A DNA stretch of 64,000 nucleotides from Enterobacter sp. EA-1 (GCA_002886105.1 CP025776.1:4960001-5024000); one strand, 5' to 3'. Counted from the stretch's first letter, positions 1 to 13,174 are shown. The notes: a model not told the origin generated them from the sequence alone. Numbers and translations are program-made.

Positions 1-62
1 TATTTTCGCCGAGAGTGATCAGCTCCAGAAACCGGCGTATTCTTTAATTCGGTAAGATTCAT
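1..62 (-). CDS. rho: Transcription termination factor Rho, N-terminal fragment
   Basis: Only the first 20 or so codons are in the window; the gene runs off the left edge. Read on the minus strand from the ATG at 62, the peptide begins MNLTELKNTPVS, the conserved Rho start, and after one extra base near position 33 continues as ELITLGEN. Rho is the hexameric RNA-dependent ATPase that ends untranslated transcripts. It lies downstream of trxA in the same direction, as in E. coli, with the rhoL leader between them. The single-base insertion (TCTGAG read as TCTGGAG) must be a sequence error because rho is essential in enterobacteria. Confidence 0.9.
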   Translation of the reverse strand, partial: MNLTELKNTPVSGADHSRRK

Positions 63-405
63 AATGGTGTGGGTTCTTAAACTCGGGGTAAATCTCGAAC
101 TTAATGTTGTGAATGGTATGGCAGGGTCATCCATGCCTGTTAACGGCCATCAACTCATGTCCGATCGGCGTCTGGTCACAGGAAAGTACGCAGAACTGGA
201 AACGATAAGACGGAATGAGTGACAAGCCCGGAATCTGTCTACTTCTCTCGCGGCAGTGCTGCTCTGCGGGAAGTATCGGGGTAATGCAAGATTCAAACTA
301 CTAAGGTATGTTCAAAACGAAGTCAAAACAAAGTTAGCACGGCTGGAAGCCGGGCGTCCAGCGATCCACATAAAATAGGAGTGCTGGCGCGCCGGCTGAG
401 TCCAG
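63..405 (-). promoter_or_regulatory. trxA-rho intergenic leader
   Basis: This stretch of about 340 bases separates trxA from rho and is transcribed toward rho. In E. coli the equivalent region carries the rho promoter and a Rho-dependent autoregulatory leader. Apart from the RhoL-like frame I see no other gene. A perfect promoter could not be assigned by eye. Confidence 0.5.
155..246 (-). CDS. rhoL: rho operon leader peptide RhoL (start uncertain)
   Basis: Between trxA and rho a short minus-strand frame ends VTRRRSDMS before a TGA at 157-155. With one base removed near 199 it also reads RSRQIPGLSLIPSYRFSSAYFP upstream in two blocks. This aligns along most of its length with the 33-residue E. 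coli RhoL leader. No ATG is visible where the E. coli start falls (about 247-249 reads GAG), so the start is either changed by an error or different here. RhoL sits in the long autoregulated leader of rho. It is too short for routine ORF calling, and its function as a peptide is not established. Confidence 0.5.
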
Positions 406-737
406 TTACGCCAGTTGGCGTCCGAGGAACTCTTTCAGTTGGCCTTTAGACAAAGCGCGCCGACTTTGGTTGCCGCCACTTCGCCGTTTTTGAACAGCAG
501 AAGGGTTGGAATCCCACGAATACCGTACTTCGGCGCGGTACCGGATTCTGGTCAATGTTCAGCTTGGCAACGGTCAGTTTGCCTTCGTACTCAGTAGCGA
601 CTTCATCCAGAATCGGGGCGATCATTTTACACGGACCACACCACTCTGCCCAGAAATCGACGAGAACAAGCCCGTTTGCTTTGGAGTACATCCGTGTCAA
701 AACTATCGTCAGTCAGGTGAATAATTTTATCGCTCAT
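406..737 (-). CDS. trxA: Thioredoxin 1
   Basis: This is the 109-residue cytoplasmic disulfide reductase that serves ribonucleotide reductase, PAPS reductase and methionine sulfoxide reductases. The protein starts [18 protein letters not shown] at the ATG at 737, contains the redox site WCGPC at residues 32-36 (E. coli numbering) inside [19 protein letters not shown], and ends at the TAA at 406-408. The span is 332 bases against 330 expected. Frame breaks lie near 683 (extra base), 542 (CCAGG read as CCGG), 422 (CCAGG read as CCGAGG) and 411 (CCAGG read as CCAG). It is divergent from rhlB, as in E. coli. Confidence 0.95.
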
Positions 738-881
738 ATATAACTCCACAGGAATAAGCTCGGCGTGTTGGTGTAGCATAAAACAGCAACGTGTTGATGC
801 CACAATAACCAACTAAAGGTTGACTTTATTTCACCGGATACGCTTTCGTAAAGCAATAGTAAGCTGATATTCTACCACACT

Positions 882-2150
882 ATGAGCAAAACACATTTAA
901 CAGAACAGAAGTTTTCCGACTTCGCCCTGCACCCAAAAGTGATTGAGGCCCTTGAAAATAAAGGGTTTCATAATTGCACGCCTATTCAGGCCCCTGGCCC
1001 TTCCGCTGACGCTGGCGGGCCGTGATGTTGCAGGTCAGGCGCAAACCGGTACCGGCAAAACGATGGCGTTTTTAACGTCAACGTTTCACTATCTCCTCTC
1101 ACCCGGCGATCGAAGACCGTAAAGTGAACCAGCCGCGCGCGATTATTATGGCGCCGACTCGTGAACTTGCGGTACAAATTCACGCCGATGCGGAGCCCCT
1201 AGCGCAGGCGACAGGCCTGAAACTGGGTCTGGCTTACGGCGGCGATGGCTACGACAAGCAACTGAAAGTGCTGGAAAGCGGCGTCGATATTCTGATCGGC
1301 ACCACAGGCCGCCTTATTGATTACACCAAACAGAACCATATTAACCCTCGGGCGCGATCCAGTCGTGGTGCTGGACGAAGCCGATCGTATGTACGATCTG
1401 GGCTTTATTAAAGATATCCGTTGGTTGTTCCGCCGTATGCCGGCAACCGACCAGCGTCTCAATATGCTGTTCTCCGCCACCCTCTCTTACCGGGTGCGTG
1501 AACTGGCGTTCGAGCAAATGAACAACGCTGAATACGTGGAAGTCGAACCGGAACAGAAAACCGGCCACCGTATCAAAGAAGAGCTATTCTACCCGTCCAA
1601 CGATGAAAAAATGCGTTTACTGCAAACGCTGATTGAAGAAGAGTGGCCGGATCGCGCGATTATCTTCGCCAATACCAAACATCGTTGTGAAGATATCTGG
1701 GGTCACTGGCTGCGGATGGTCACCGTGTCGGTTTATTGACAGGCGATGTGGCGCAGAAAAAACGCCTGCGCATTCTCGATGAATTCACGCGTGGCGATCT
1801 TGATATTCTGGTGGCGACGGACGTTGCTGCGCGCGGCCTGCATATTCCGGCCGTTACGCATGTTTTTAACTACGATCTGCCGGATGATTGCGAAGATTAT
1901 GTGCACCGTATCGGTCGTACTGGTCGTGCTGGCGCAAGCGGTAATTCCATCAGCCCCGGCCTGTGAAGAATACGCGCTGAATCTGCCTGCAATTGAAACG
2001 TATATTGGCCACTCCATTCCGGTCAGTAAATACAATCCGGATGCCCTGCTCAGCGAATTGCCGCCGCCAAAACGCCTGACGCGCACCCGCTCCGGCAATG
2101 GCCCGCGTCGCAGCGGTGGCGCGCCACGTAACCGTCGTCGTTCAGGTTAA
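882..2150 (+). CDS. rhlB: ATP-dependent RNA helicase RhlB
   Basis: This is the DEAD-box helicase of the RNA degradosome, which unwinds structured RNA for RNase E and PNPase. It starts [18 protein letters not shown]. In order one can read the Q motif (TPIQ), Walker A (AQTGTGKT), [55 protein letters not shown] and [10 protein letters not shown], then the basic C-terminal tail RNRRRSG that contacts RNase E. The length is 1269 bases against 1266 in E. coli. The frame is broken near 994, 1090, 1347, 1360, 1706 and 1953, most at former CCWGG sites. gppA starts 5 bases after the stop, so the two are probably co-transcribed. Confidence 0.95.
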
Positions 2151-2155
2151 AAAAT

Positions 2156-3645
2156 ATGCTCGGTTCCGCCTCGCTCTATGCAGCTATTGATCTCGGTTCC
2201 AACAGTTTTCATATGCTGGTTGTGCGCGAGGTGGCGGGCAGTATCCAGACGCTGTCCCGCATCAAACGCAAGGTTCACTTTGGCTGCCGGCCTGAGTAGC
2301 GAAAATCGTCTTTCTCAGGAAGCCATGGAGCGCGGCTGGCAATGTCTGCGGCTGTTCTCTGAACGACTGCAGGATATCCCGCAAGAGCAAATCCGCGTAG
2401 TAGCAACCGCCACGCTACGTCTGGCGGTTAACGCCCAGACATTCCTCGACAAAGCACAAGAGATCCTCGGCTGCCCGGTGCAAGTCATCAGCGGTGAAGA
2501 GGAAGCGCGCCTGATATATCAGGGCGTTGCCCACACAACAGGCGGTGCCGATCAGCGCCCGGTCGTGGATATCGGCGGCGCAAGCACCGAACTGGTAACC
2601 GGCACCGGCGCGCAAACCACGTCGCTGTTCAGCCTTTCGATGGGCTGTGTGACCCGGCTTGAACGTTTTTTTTACCGATCGCAACCTCGGGCAGGAGAAT
2701 TTCCACGCAGCAGAGCTTGCGGCTCGCGAAGTATTGCGTCCGGTCGCCGGTGAGCTTCGTCGCCACGGCTGGAAAGTCTGCGTCGGCGCGTCCGGTACGG
2801 TTCAGGCGTTGCAAGAGATCATGATGGCGCAAGGGATGGATGAACGTATCACCCTCGCCAAACTGCAACAGTTGGAAGCAGCGCGCGATTCAGTGCGGGC
2901 GCCTTGAAGAGCTGGAGATCGAAGGTCTGACGCTGGAGCGTGCGCTGGTATTCCCAAGCGGGCTGGCAATTTTGATCGCCATTTTCACTGAGATGAATAT
3001 TGAAAGCATGACGCTCGCCGGCGGCGCGTTGCGTGAAGGTCTGGTCTACGGCATGTTGCACCGGCGGTCGATCAGGATATTCGCAGCCGTACGCTGCGCA
3101 ATATTCAGCGCCGTTTTATCATCGACACCGATCAGTCAAGACGTGTCTCCACACTGGCGGGACGTTTTGCGCAGGGCGTTGCAAAAGCATGGGATCTTGA
3201 TGCTTACAGCATCGATATCCTGAAAGTTGCCTGCGAACTTCACGAAATTGGTCTCAGCATTGAGTTCAAACAGGCACCGCTACATGCCGCCCCGGCTGGT
3301 ACGAAATCTCGACCTGCCACTGGCTTTACGCCAGCGCAGAAAAAACTGCTTGCCACACTGCTACTGAACCAGACCAACGCGGTTGATCTCTCGTCATTGC
3401 ATCAGCAAAACGCCGTACCGCCACGCGTTGCGGAACATCTGTGCCGTTTACTGCGTCTGGCGATTATCTTTGCCAACCGTCGTCGTGACGACCTGTTGCC
3501 GGACATTGCCGTTAGCGCACAGGGTGAAAAACTCACACTGACACTTCCTGAGGGTTGGCTGGCTGGCCATCCGCTGGGTGCGGAGTTGATCGAGCAGGAA
3601 AGCCAGTGGCAGAGCTATGTACACTGGGCGCTGGAAATCCGGTAA
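2156..3645 (+). CDS. gppA: Guanosine pentaphosphate phosphatase / exopolyphosphatase GppA
   Basis: GppA converts pppGpp to ppGpp in the stringent response and can also hydrolyse polyphosphate. It belongs to the ASKHA (actin/Hsp70-like) fold. The start reads [20 protein letters not shown], followed by [18 protein letters not shown], the phosphate-binding [18 protein letters not shown], and later [20 protein letters not shown]. The C-terminal helical domain runs to the TAA at 3643. The span is 1490 bases, about 494 codons as in E. coli. Breaks occur near 2275, 2672, 2690, 2897, 3063, 3140 and 3290-3330. It follows rhlB closely and ends at a strong hairpin shared with the convergent rep gene. 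Confidence 0.94.
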
Positions 3646-3663
3646 CCCATAAGCGTTGGTAAG

Positions 3664-3686
3664 GCCCGGCAATACCGGGCTTTTTT
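3664..3686. terminator. Bidirectional terminator between gppA and rep
   Basis: The GC-rich stem GCCCGG / CCGGGC is followed by six T residues on the plus strand. It lies 19 bases past the gppA stop, and its T-run overlaps the rep stop codon, so it probably ends gppA transcripts. It may also serve the convergent rep gene. Confidence 0.75.
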
Positions 3687-5706
3687 ATTTCTCTTTCGCT
3701 TTTGCCAGCATCGCCCGGATATTCGCCACATTGGCTGGCCTTTGTGCATGCGCTCCTCCGGGCTGACAACTTTGCGCTCCTGCTCCCAGATCAGATCATC
3801 TTGCGGTAACTCCAGCAGAAAACGGCTTGGCTCCGGGCGCACCAGCTCACCGTACTGGCGACGCTCTTTGCACAACGTAAAAATCAGCTCTTTCTGCGCA
3901 CGCGTTATGCCAACGTAAGCCAGACGGCGTTCCTCATCAACGTTATCTTCATCAATGCTGCTCTGATGCGGCAGTAAGCCTTCTTCCATGCCGACCAGAA
4001 AGACATAGGGGAACTCCAGCCTTTAGAGGCATGCAGCGTCATCAGTTGCACTGGTCGGACTCATCGTCGCTTTCACCTCGCTCCATCATATCGCGCAGGG
4101 TGAAACGCGTGACCACCTGATCCAGCGTCATCGGCTCATCCAGCTCATTACCTTCGAGCATCTCGGTCATCCAGCCAAACAGCGTATTGACGTTTTTCAT
4201 ACGCATTTCCGCCGCTTTCGGGCTGGGCGAGGTTTCGAACAACCAGTGGATTCATAATCAATGCCGTGAATCAGATCACGCACGGCGGCAATGGGCTCAC
4301 GCTCCGACAGACGCTGCACATCGCCAAGCCACTGGGTAAAGCGTGTTAATGATTCATAACCGCGCCCGGTGAGCGTCTGGTTTAGCCCAACGTCAAAGCT
4401 GGCGGCAAACAGGCTCTTATTGCGCACCATGGCCCATTCCCCCAGCTTTTGCAGCGTGGCGGACCCAATTTCACGCTTTGGCGTGTTCACAATGCGCAAA
4501 AAATGCACTGTCGTCATCCGTATTGGTTAGCACGCGCAGGTAAGCCAGCAGATCTTTAATTTCCGGGCGCGAGAAGAAGGAAGTGCCGCCAGAAATCTTG
4601 TACGGAATGCGGTTCTGCATGAGGAATTTTTCAAACACCCGCGACTGATGGTTACCGCGATAGAGGATGGCATAGTCCTTATACTGCGTTTTATTCACAA
4701 AATGATGGGCAATCAACTCACCGGTCACGCGCTCGGCTTCATGTTCCTCATGATTGGCGCTCAGGACTTTCAGCTCCGTGCCGTAGCCGAGCTCCGAAAA
4801 CAGGCGTTTTTCAAACACATGCGGGTTATTGGCGATCAGGATGTTGGCCGCTTTCAGAATACGCCCCGAAGAACGGTAGTTCTGCTCCAGCTTAATGACC
4901 TGCAACGCCGGGAAATCCTGACTCAGTAACACCCGGGGTTTTGCGGCCTCGCGCCACGCCGAGTAAATTGACTGGTCATCGTCGCCTACCACAGTAAACC
5001 GTGCGCGCTGGCCCACCAGCAGTTTTACCAGTTCATACTGACTGGTGTTGGTATCCTGATATTCATCCACCAGCAGGTAGCGGATCTTGTTCTGCCAGCG
5101 CTCGCGCACCTCTTCATTGCGCTGCAACAGCAGCGTGGGCAGCAGGATCAAATCGTCAAAATCGAGAACGTTGCACGCCTTCATATGGGCGGTATAAAGA
5201 CCGTAGCAATGGGCGAACATACGATCCCGTTCGCCGATCGCGCGGGCGGCAGCCTGCTGCGGGGTAAGCAGATCGTTTTTCCAGTTTGAGATCGTCGAGA
5301 TCAGTTGTTGCAGCACCACTTTGTCATCTTCGATCAGCCCCTCCGTCAGATCTTTCCAGAAGGGCGACCTGATCGGTATCGTCGAACAACGAAAAGTTAG
5401 ACTTCATGCCCAGCGCAACATATTCACGCTTGATGATATCCAGACCCAGCGTATGGAACGTGGAGATCATCAGCCCCCGCGCCTCTTTCCGACCCAACGT
5501 TTGCGCGACACGCTCCTTCATTTCGCGTGCGGCTTTGTTGGTAAAGGTGACCGCTGCAATATGTCGCGCCTGATAGCCGCAACCCCGAATAAGGTGAGCG
5601 ATTTTATTGGTGATCACGCGCGTTTTACCGGATCCTGCACCGCCAGCACCGGTGCAGGACCGGTGACAAATTCGACGGCTTGTTGTTGTCCGGGGTTTAA
5701 ACGCAT
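3685..5706 (-). CDS. rep: ATP-dependent DNA helicase Rep
   Basis: Rep is a superfamily 1A 3'-5' helicase that clears protein roadblocks ahead of the replisome. The span of 2022 bases is exactly 673 codons plus stop. Visible blocks are the Walker A region [50 protein letters not shown], the Walker [42 protein letters not shown], the [10 protein letters not shown]-type 2B region, and the late motif [14 protein letters not shown]. The C-terminus reads [13 protein letters not shown]. Frame breaks occur near 3735, 4022, 4050, 4240, 4500, 4935, 5340 and 5650-5690. It is convergent with gppA and divergent from ppiC. Confidence 0.95.
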
Positions 5707-5757
5707 AGAAAAAATCACTCCAAATGAAAGTCAGGAAGGAGATAAACAGCGTGGTAG

Positions 5758-7634
<1,877 letters not shown>

Positions 7635-7790
7635 GGTGAGACCTCATGATGTTGTGTTGTGGTGCTTATTGTTCGGTTCGCTGTTTCGCGAGATTGAACC
7701 CACTATATGACAGGAAATGCGTTGCTTAAATTGATATATTAACAATGTGACATTGCAATTCTTGCAATACAAATTTGTGGAGCCTGTCTC
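7635..7790. promoter_or_regulatory. ilvC-ilvY divergent control region
   Basis: This 156-base AT-rich gap separates the two divergent starts. In E. coli it holds overlapping ilvC and ilvY promoters and two IlvY operators that respond to acetolactate and acetohydroxybutyrate. An imperfect inverted repeat around TTGCAATTCTTGCAA (7754-7768) lies close to where an operator would be expected. I did not assign -35 or -10 boxes. Confidence 0.55.
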
Positions 7791-8681
7791 ATGGATTTAC
7801 GCGACCTGAAAACGTTTCTGCATCTGTCGGAAAGCCGCCATTTTGGCCGCAGTGCGCGGGCCATGCACGTCAGCCCTTCCACGCTCTCGCGCCAGATCCA
7901 GCGACTGGAAGAGGATCTCGGCCAGCCGCTTTTGTGCGAGATAACCGCACCGTTACACTGACCGAAGCGGGAGAAGAACTTCGCGTTTTCGCTCAACAAA
8001 CTTTATTGCAGTATCAGCAACTCCGCCACACGATAGACCAGCAAGGCCCCTCGCTTTCCGGCGAGTTGCATCTGTTTTGTTCCGTTACTGCGGCGTACAG
8101 TCATTTGCCGCCTATTCTCGATCGCTTCCGCGCTGAACATCCGTCGGTGGAAATCAAACTCACCACCGGTGATGCCGCCGACGCGATGGAAAAAGTGGTC
8201 ACCGGCGAAGCAGATCTGGCGATAGCCGGGAAACCGGAAACCTTGCCCGGCGCGGTGGCTTTTTCCATGCTGGAAAATCTTGCCGTTGTGCTAATAGCGC
8301 CGGCCTTACCCTGCCCGGTACGCAACCGGGTTTCGCAGCCAGATCCCGACTGGTCGACGGTGCCGTTTATTATGGCGGATCAGGGACCAGTGCGCCGCCG
8401 CATTGAGCTGTGGTTTCGTCGTCATAAAATCAGTAACCCGTCGATTTACGCCACCGTTGGCGGCCACGAAGCAATGGTGTCGATGGTGGCATTAGGCTGC
8501 GGCGTAGCGCTGATCCCGGAAGTGGTGCTGGAAAACAGCCCGGAGCCGGTGCGCAACCGGGTGATGATCCTTGAGCGCAGCGACGAGAAAAACACCGTTC
8601 GAGCTGGGCGTATGCGCACAAAAAAAGCGGCTGCATGAGCCGCTTGTGAGTGCTTTCTGGCAAATCCTGCCCAACCATTAA
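7791..8681 (+). CDS. ilvY: LysR-type activator of ilvC
   Basis: IlvY senses the substrates of ketol-acid reductoisomerase and activates ilvC. The protein begins MDLRDLKTFLHLSESRHFGR, with the LysR winged helix-turn-helix in residues 1-60 including SARAMHVSPSTLSRQIQRLE. The effector domain contains ELHLFCSVTAAYSHLPPILD and GGHEAMVSMVALGCGVALIP. An extra A near 8593 shifts the last part; the corrected tail reads KTPFELGVCAQKKRLHEP and ends ILPNH at the TAA at 8679. An earlier break lies near 7929. The span is 891 bases, close to the family length of 297 codons. Confidence 0.94.
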
Positions 8682-8685
8682 CCGG

Positions 8686-10225
8686 CTAGCCGGCGAGGAA
8701 AAACCGGAACGCCGGGTTATGTGTCTCATCGTGGCAATCATAACCGAGTTCATTGAGCCGGGTTTCGAAGTCCGGCTCATGATCCGCCAGCTCAAACGCC
8801 GCCAGCACGCGACCATAGTCGGTACCATGGCTGCGATAATGGAACAGCGAGATATTCCAGTGAGTGCCGAGCGTATGCAAAAACTTCAGCAGCGCGCCGG
8901 GGGATTCCGGGAATTCAAAACTGTATAAGCGCTCCTGCAACGGCTTAGAGGGCCGACCGCCGACCATGTAACGCACGTGCAGTTTCGCCATCTCATCATC
9001 GGAGAGATCCACCACGTCATAACCGCCGTTATGCAGCAGTTCGAGGATCTCTTTACGTTCTTCTAACCCGCGGCTTAAGCGCACGCCAACAAAATGCAGG
9101 CATCTTTCGCATCCGCAAAACGATAGTTAAACTCGGTAACAGAGCGCCCGCCGAGCAACTGGCAGAACTTCAGAAAGCTGCCTTTCTCTTCCGGGATCGT
9201 GACTGCCAACAGCGCTTCGCGCTGTTCACCCAGTTCGCAACGCTCAGAGACATAGCGCAGGCCGTGGAAATTGACGTTCGCACCGGAAAGCACATGCGCC
9301 AGTCGCTCGCCATGAATATTATGTTTGGCGATGTACTTTTTCATGCCCGCCAGCGCCAGTGCACCGGAAGGCTCCGCCACAGCGCGTACGTCTTCGAACA
9401 GATCTTTCATCGCCGCGCAAATCGCGTCGCTATCCACGGTGACGATATCGTCGAGATAGGCCTGACACAGCCGGAACGTTTCGTTACCGATACGTTTTAC
9501 CGCCACACCTTCCGCAAACAGCCCGACGCGGGGTAAATCAACCGGATGACCCGCATCCAACGCGGCTTTCAGACAAGCCGAATCTTCCGCTTCAACGGCA
9601 ATGACTTTGATTTGCGGCATCAGTTGCTTAATCAGCACCGCCACACCCGCCGCCAGACCGCCGCCGCCTACCGGCACAAAACGCGATCGATATGCGCATC
9701 CTGCTGCAAAGCTCCAGCGCCAGCGTACCCTGCCCGGCAATCACCATCGGATGATCGAACGGCGGCACGAAGGTGAAACCTTGCTGTTGCGACAGCTCAA
9801 TGGCTTTAGCTTTGGCTTCGTCGAAGTTCGCGCCGTGCAGCAGAACCTCGCCGCCAAAGCCACGTACCGCATCAACTTTGATATCCGCAGTCGCGACCGG
9901 CATAACGATCAGCGATTTAATGCCAAGCCGCGTGGAAGACATTGCCACACCTTGCGCATGGTTGCCTGCCGAAGCCGTGATCACGCCGTTAGCTTTCTGC
10001 TCTTCCGTCAGCCCGGCAATCATCGCGTACGCCCCGCGCAGCTTAAAGCTGTGCACGGGCTGTCTGTCTTCGCGTTTCACCAGAATGACGTTATCCAGAC
10101 GCGAAGAGAGCTTTTCCATTTTTGCAGCGGCGTTACTTGCGCCGCTTCATAAACCGGTGCGCGAAGCACCGCCTCAGATATTCCGCCCCTTCGGGGGCGG
10201 CGGAGAGGGGTTGGGATTCGGCCAT
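8686..10225 (-). CDS. ilvA: Threonine deaminase (biosynthetic)
   Basis: This PLP enzyme converts threonine to 2-oxobutyrate and is the feedback-controlled entry to isoleucine. The PLP-lysine region reads REDRQPVHSFKLRGAYAMIA. Other landmarks are ITASAGNHAQGVA, the glycine loop VPVGGGGLAAGVAVLIKQL and two C-terminal ACT-like regulatory domains (EKGSFLKFCQLLGGRSVTEF and FPESPGALLKFLHTLGTHWN). The protein ends NPAFRFFLAG. The ATG at 10225 (MAESQPLS) follows a second ATG at 10228 that overlaps the ilvD stop as TAATG, implying translational coupling. Breaks occur near 9085, 9690-9720 and 10120. The span of 1540 bases fits 514 codons. Confidence 0.95.
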
Positions 10226-10227
10226 CA

Positions 10228-12075
10228 TTAACCCCCGAGTTTAGATTTATCGCGTACTGCGCCTTTGTCTGCACTGGTCGCGAGGCTGGCATAGGCGCGC
10301 AGCGCAAAGGATACCTGACGTTCGCGATCGACAGGCGTCCAGGCTTTATCACCGCGAGCTTCCTGGGCTTCACGACGCGCAGCCAGTTCCTGATCGCTCA
10401 GTTGCAGTTGAATGCTACGACTCGGAATGTCGATAGCAATGATGTCGCCATCTTCAATCAGGCCGATGTTGCCACCGCTGGCCGCTTCGGGGTGAAACGT
10501 GACCGATAGAAAGACCGGAGGTACCGCCGGAGAAACGACCGTCGGTGATCAGTGCGCAGGCCTTACCTAAACCCATTGATTTCAGGAAGCTGGTTGGATA
10601 AAGCATCTCTTGCATACCCGGGCCACCTTTGGGACCTTCGTAGCGAATCACCACGACATCACCAGCCACCACTTTGCCGCCGAGGATAGCCTCAACAGCC
10701 GCGTCCCGGCTTTCGTACACTTTCGCCGGGCCGGTAAATTTCAGGTTGCTGTCATCAACACCCGCTGTTTTCACGATACAACCGTTCTCCGCAAAGTTGC
10801 CGTACAGCACCGCCAGACCGCCATCTTTACTGTAAGCATGATCCAGCGAGCGAATACAGCCTTCAGCGCGATCGTCATCCAGCGTGTCCCAGCGGCAATC
10901 CTGCGAAAATGCTTGCGTGGTTCGGATGCCTGCCGGACCTGCGCGGAACATGGTTTTCACCGCCTCGTCTTTGGTCAGCATCACATCGTATTGTTCAAGG
11001 GTTTGCGGCAACGACAGGCCCAGCACATTTTCACGTCGCGGTTCAGCAGGCCTGCACGATCCAGCTCTCCGAGGATACCCAACACGCCACCGGCACGATG
11101 CACATCTTCCATATGGTATTTCTGCGTACTTGGTGCGACCTTACACAACTGCGGCACCTTGCGGGAAAGCTTGTCAATGTCGCTCATGGTGAAGTCAATT
11201 TCCGCTTCCTGCGCGGCGGCCAGCAGGTGCAGAACAGTATTGGTCGAACCGCCCATGGCGATATCCAGCGTCATGGCATTTTCAAACGCCGCTTTGCTGG
11301 CGATATTACGCGGCAACGCACTGGCATCATCCTGCTCGTAATAACGTTTGGTCAGTTCAACAATGCGTTTGCCGGCATTGATAAACAGGTCTTTGCGATC
11401 GGCATGGGTGGCGAGAAGTGAGCCATTACCCGGCTGAGAAAGGCCCAACGCTTCAGTCAGGCAGTTCATTGAGTTGGCAGTAAACATACCGGAACAGGAG
11501 CCGCAGGTAGGGCAAGCGGAACGCTCAACCTGTTCACTCTGATCGTCAGAGACTTTCGGGTCTGCGCCTGGATCATCGCATCCACCAGATCGAGTTTGAT
11601 GATCTGGTTAGAGAGTTTGGTTTCCCGGCTTCCATGGGGCCGCCGGAAACAAAAATGACCGGAATGTTCAGACGCAGGGAGGCCATCAGCATCCCCGGGG
11701 TGATTTTGTCGCAGTTGGAAATACACACCATGGCATCGGCGCAGTGGGCATTCACCATGTATTCAACGGAATCAGCAATCAGCTCGCGGGAGGGCAGTGA
11801 GTAAAGCATACCGCCGTGCCCCATCGCGATGCCATCATCGACAGCAATAGTATTGAACTCTTTCGCGACGCCGCCTGCGGCTTCAATTTGCTCCGCAACC
11901 AGTTTACCAAGATCGCGCAGATGGACGTGGCCCGGCACGAACTGGGTAAACGAGTTCACGACGGCAATAATCGGTTTGCCGAAATCGGCATCGGTCATCC
12001 CGGTTGCGCGCCACAGCGCGCGGGCACCCGCCATATTGCGCCCGTGGGTGGTGGTGGCGGAACGGTACTAGGCAT
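10228..12075 (-). CDS. ilvD: Dihydroxyacid dehydratase
   Basis: IlvD is the iron-sulfur dehydratase that makes the 2-oxo acids of valine and isoleucine. The corrected start reads [20 protein letters not shown] (one A is missing at about 12070). Cluster-binding cysteines lie in [13 protein letters not shown] and in [19 protein letters not shown]. Later blocks are [39 protein letters not shown] and [20 protein letters not shown]. It ends RDKSKLGG. The CCAGGG to CCAGG loss near 11570 and breaks near 11030, 11620 and 10500 disrupt the frame. The span is 1848 bases against 1851 expected. It is part of the ilvGMEDA operon. Confidence 0.95.
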
Positions 12076-12094
12076 GCTCTTTTACTCCCGTCTA

Positions 12095-12211
12095 TCTTTT
12101 CCCGTCATCCTTTGCGCCGCAGCTACGTTGGCTCACTCCGCCCCAGTCACTTACTTCCAGTAAGCTCCTGGACTCGCTGCGTTGCCGCCTTGCTGCAACA
12201 CAAATGATTTA
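12095..12211. repeat. ERIC (intergenic repeat unit) element inside the ilv operon
   Basis: The ilvE-ilvD gap contains CCCCAGTCACTTACTT facing AGTAAGCTCCTGG, the two conserved arms of the ERIC consensus targeted by the standard ERIC typing primers. They are flanked by the usual outer arms (GCGCCGCAGCTACGTTGG and CTGCGTTGCCGCCTTGCTGC). Length and arrangement fit a nearly full 127-base unit with minor errors. Being inside a transcribed operon, it will form a large hairpin in the polycistronic mRNA between ilvE and ilvD. Confidence 0.8.
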
Positions 12212-12228
12212 GGGAAACAAATTTATTG

Positions 12229-13157
12229 TTATTGGTTAACTTGATCCAACCAGCCCCATTTATCCTCGGTTTCACCGGTGAAGAGGCCAAAGAATGCTTG
12301 CTGAATGCGTTTGGTGACCGGGCCGCAACGGCCTTCGCCCACCTGAATACCATCGACGCTGCGTACCGGGGTGATTTCTGCGGCGGTACCGGACATAAAC
12401 ACCTCATCCGCCGGTACAGAGATTCGCGGGACAGTACCTGCTCACGCACTTCAATATTCAGCTCTTTCGCCAGCTTAATGATGGCATCACGTGTGATACC
12501 CGGCAGTGCGGAAGAAGTAAACGGCGGGGTGAACAGAATACCGTCTTTCACTTCAAACAGGTTTTCGCCTGCGCCTTCAGAGATATAGCCGTTCACATCC
12601 AGCGCGATACCTTCCTGATAGCCATGACGGCGCGCTTCGCTACCAACCAGCAGGGAAGAAAGATAGTTACCACCGGCTTTGGCGGCTGTCGGGATGGTGT
12701 TTGGCGCCACGCGGTTCCGAGGAAGAAACCATGGCATCGATCCCCTGATCCAGCGCTTCAGCGCCGAGATAAGCTCCCCACGGGAACGCGGCGATGATCA
12801 CGTCAGTGGAGTAGCCTGCAGGCGGGTTCACGCCCATACCCACGTCACCCACAAACACCAACGGGCGAATATAAGCGCTGGTCAGGTTATTTTTGCGGAT
12901 CACGGCACGGCATGCTTCCATCAGCTCATCGGTGCTCTGAGAAACCGGGAAACGGTAAATTTTGCAGAGTCTTGCAGGCGCTGCATATGTTCACGATGGC
13001 GGAAGACCACTGGACCTTTGTGAGAATCGTAGCAACGGATGCCTTCAAATACAGACGTACCGTAATGCAGCGCGTGGGACATCACGTGGACTTTTGCATC
13101 TTCCCAACGAACCATCTCGCCATTGAACCAAATGTAGTCTGCTTTTTTCGTCGTCAT
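12229..13157 (-). CDS. ilvE: Branched-chain amino acid aminotransferase
   Basis: This PLP fold-type IV transaminase makes valine, isoleucine and leucine from their 2-oxo acids. It begins [20 protein letters not shown] and includes [40 protein letters not shown], the cofactor lysine region [20 protein letters not shown] and [15 protein letters not shown]. It ends WLDQVNQ. The span is 929 bases against 930. Breaks lie near 12960, 12718, 12422 and 12265. The ilvM stop is 17 bases upstream. Confidence 0.95.
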
Positions 13158-13174
13158 TATTCTTCCTATTGCGC

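Noticed and set aside
2156-3645. Programmed frameshifting in gppA, comM or ppc
   Set aside because: There are many scattered breaks per gene, in both directions, without slippery heptamers or downstream structures.
10610-11341. 243-codon plus-strand open frame opposite ilvD
   Set aside because: It is antisense to conserved ilvD sequence, with composition typical of shadow frames.
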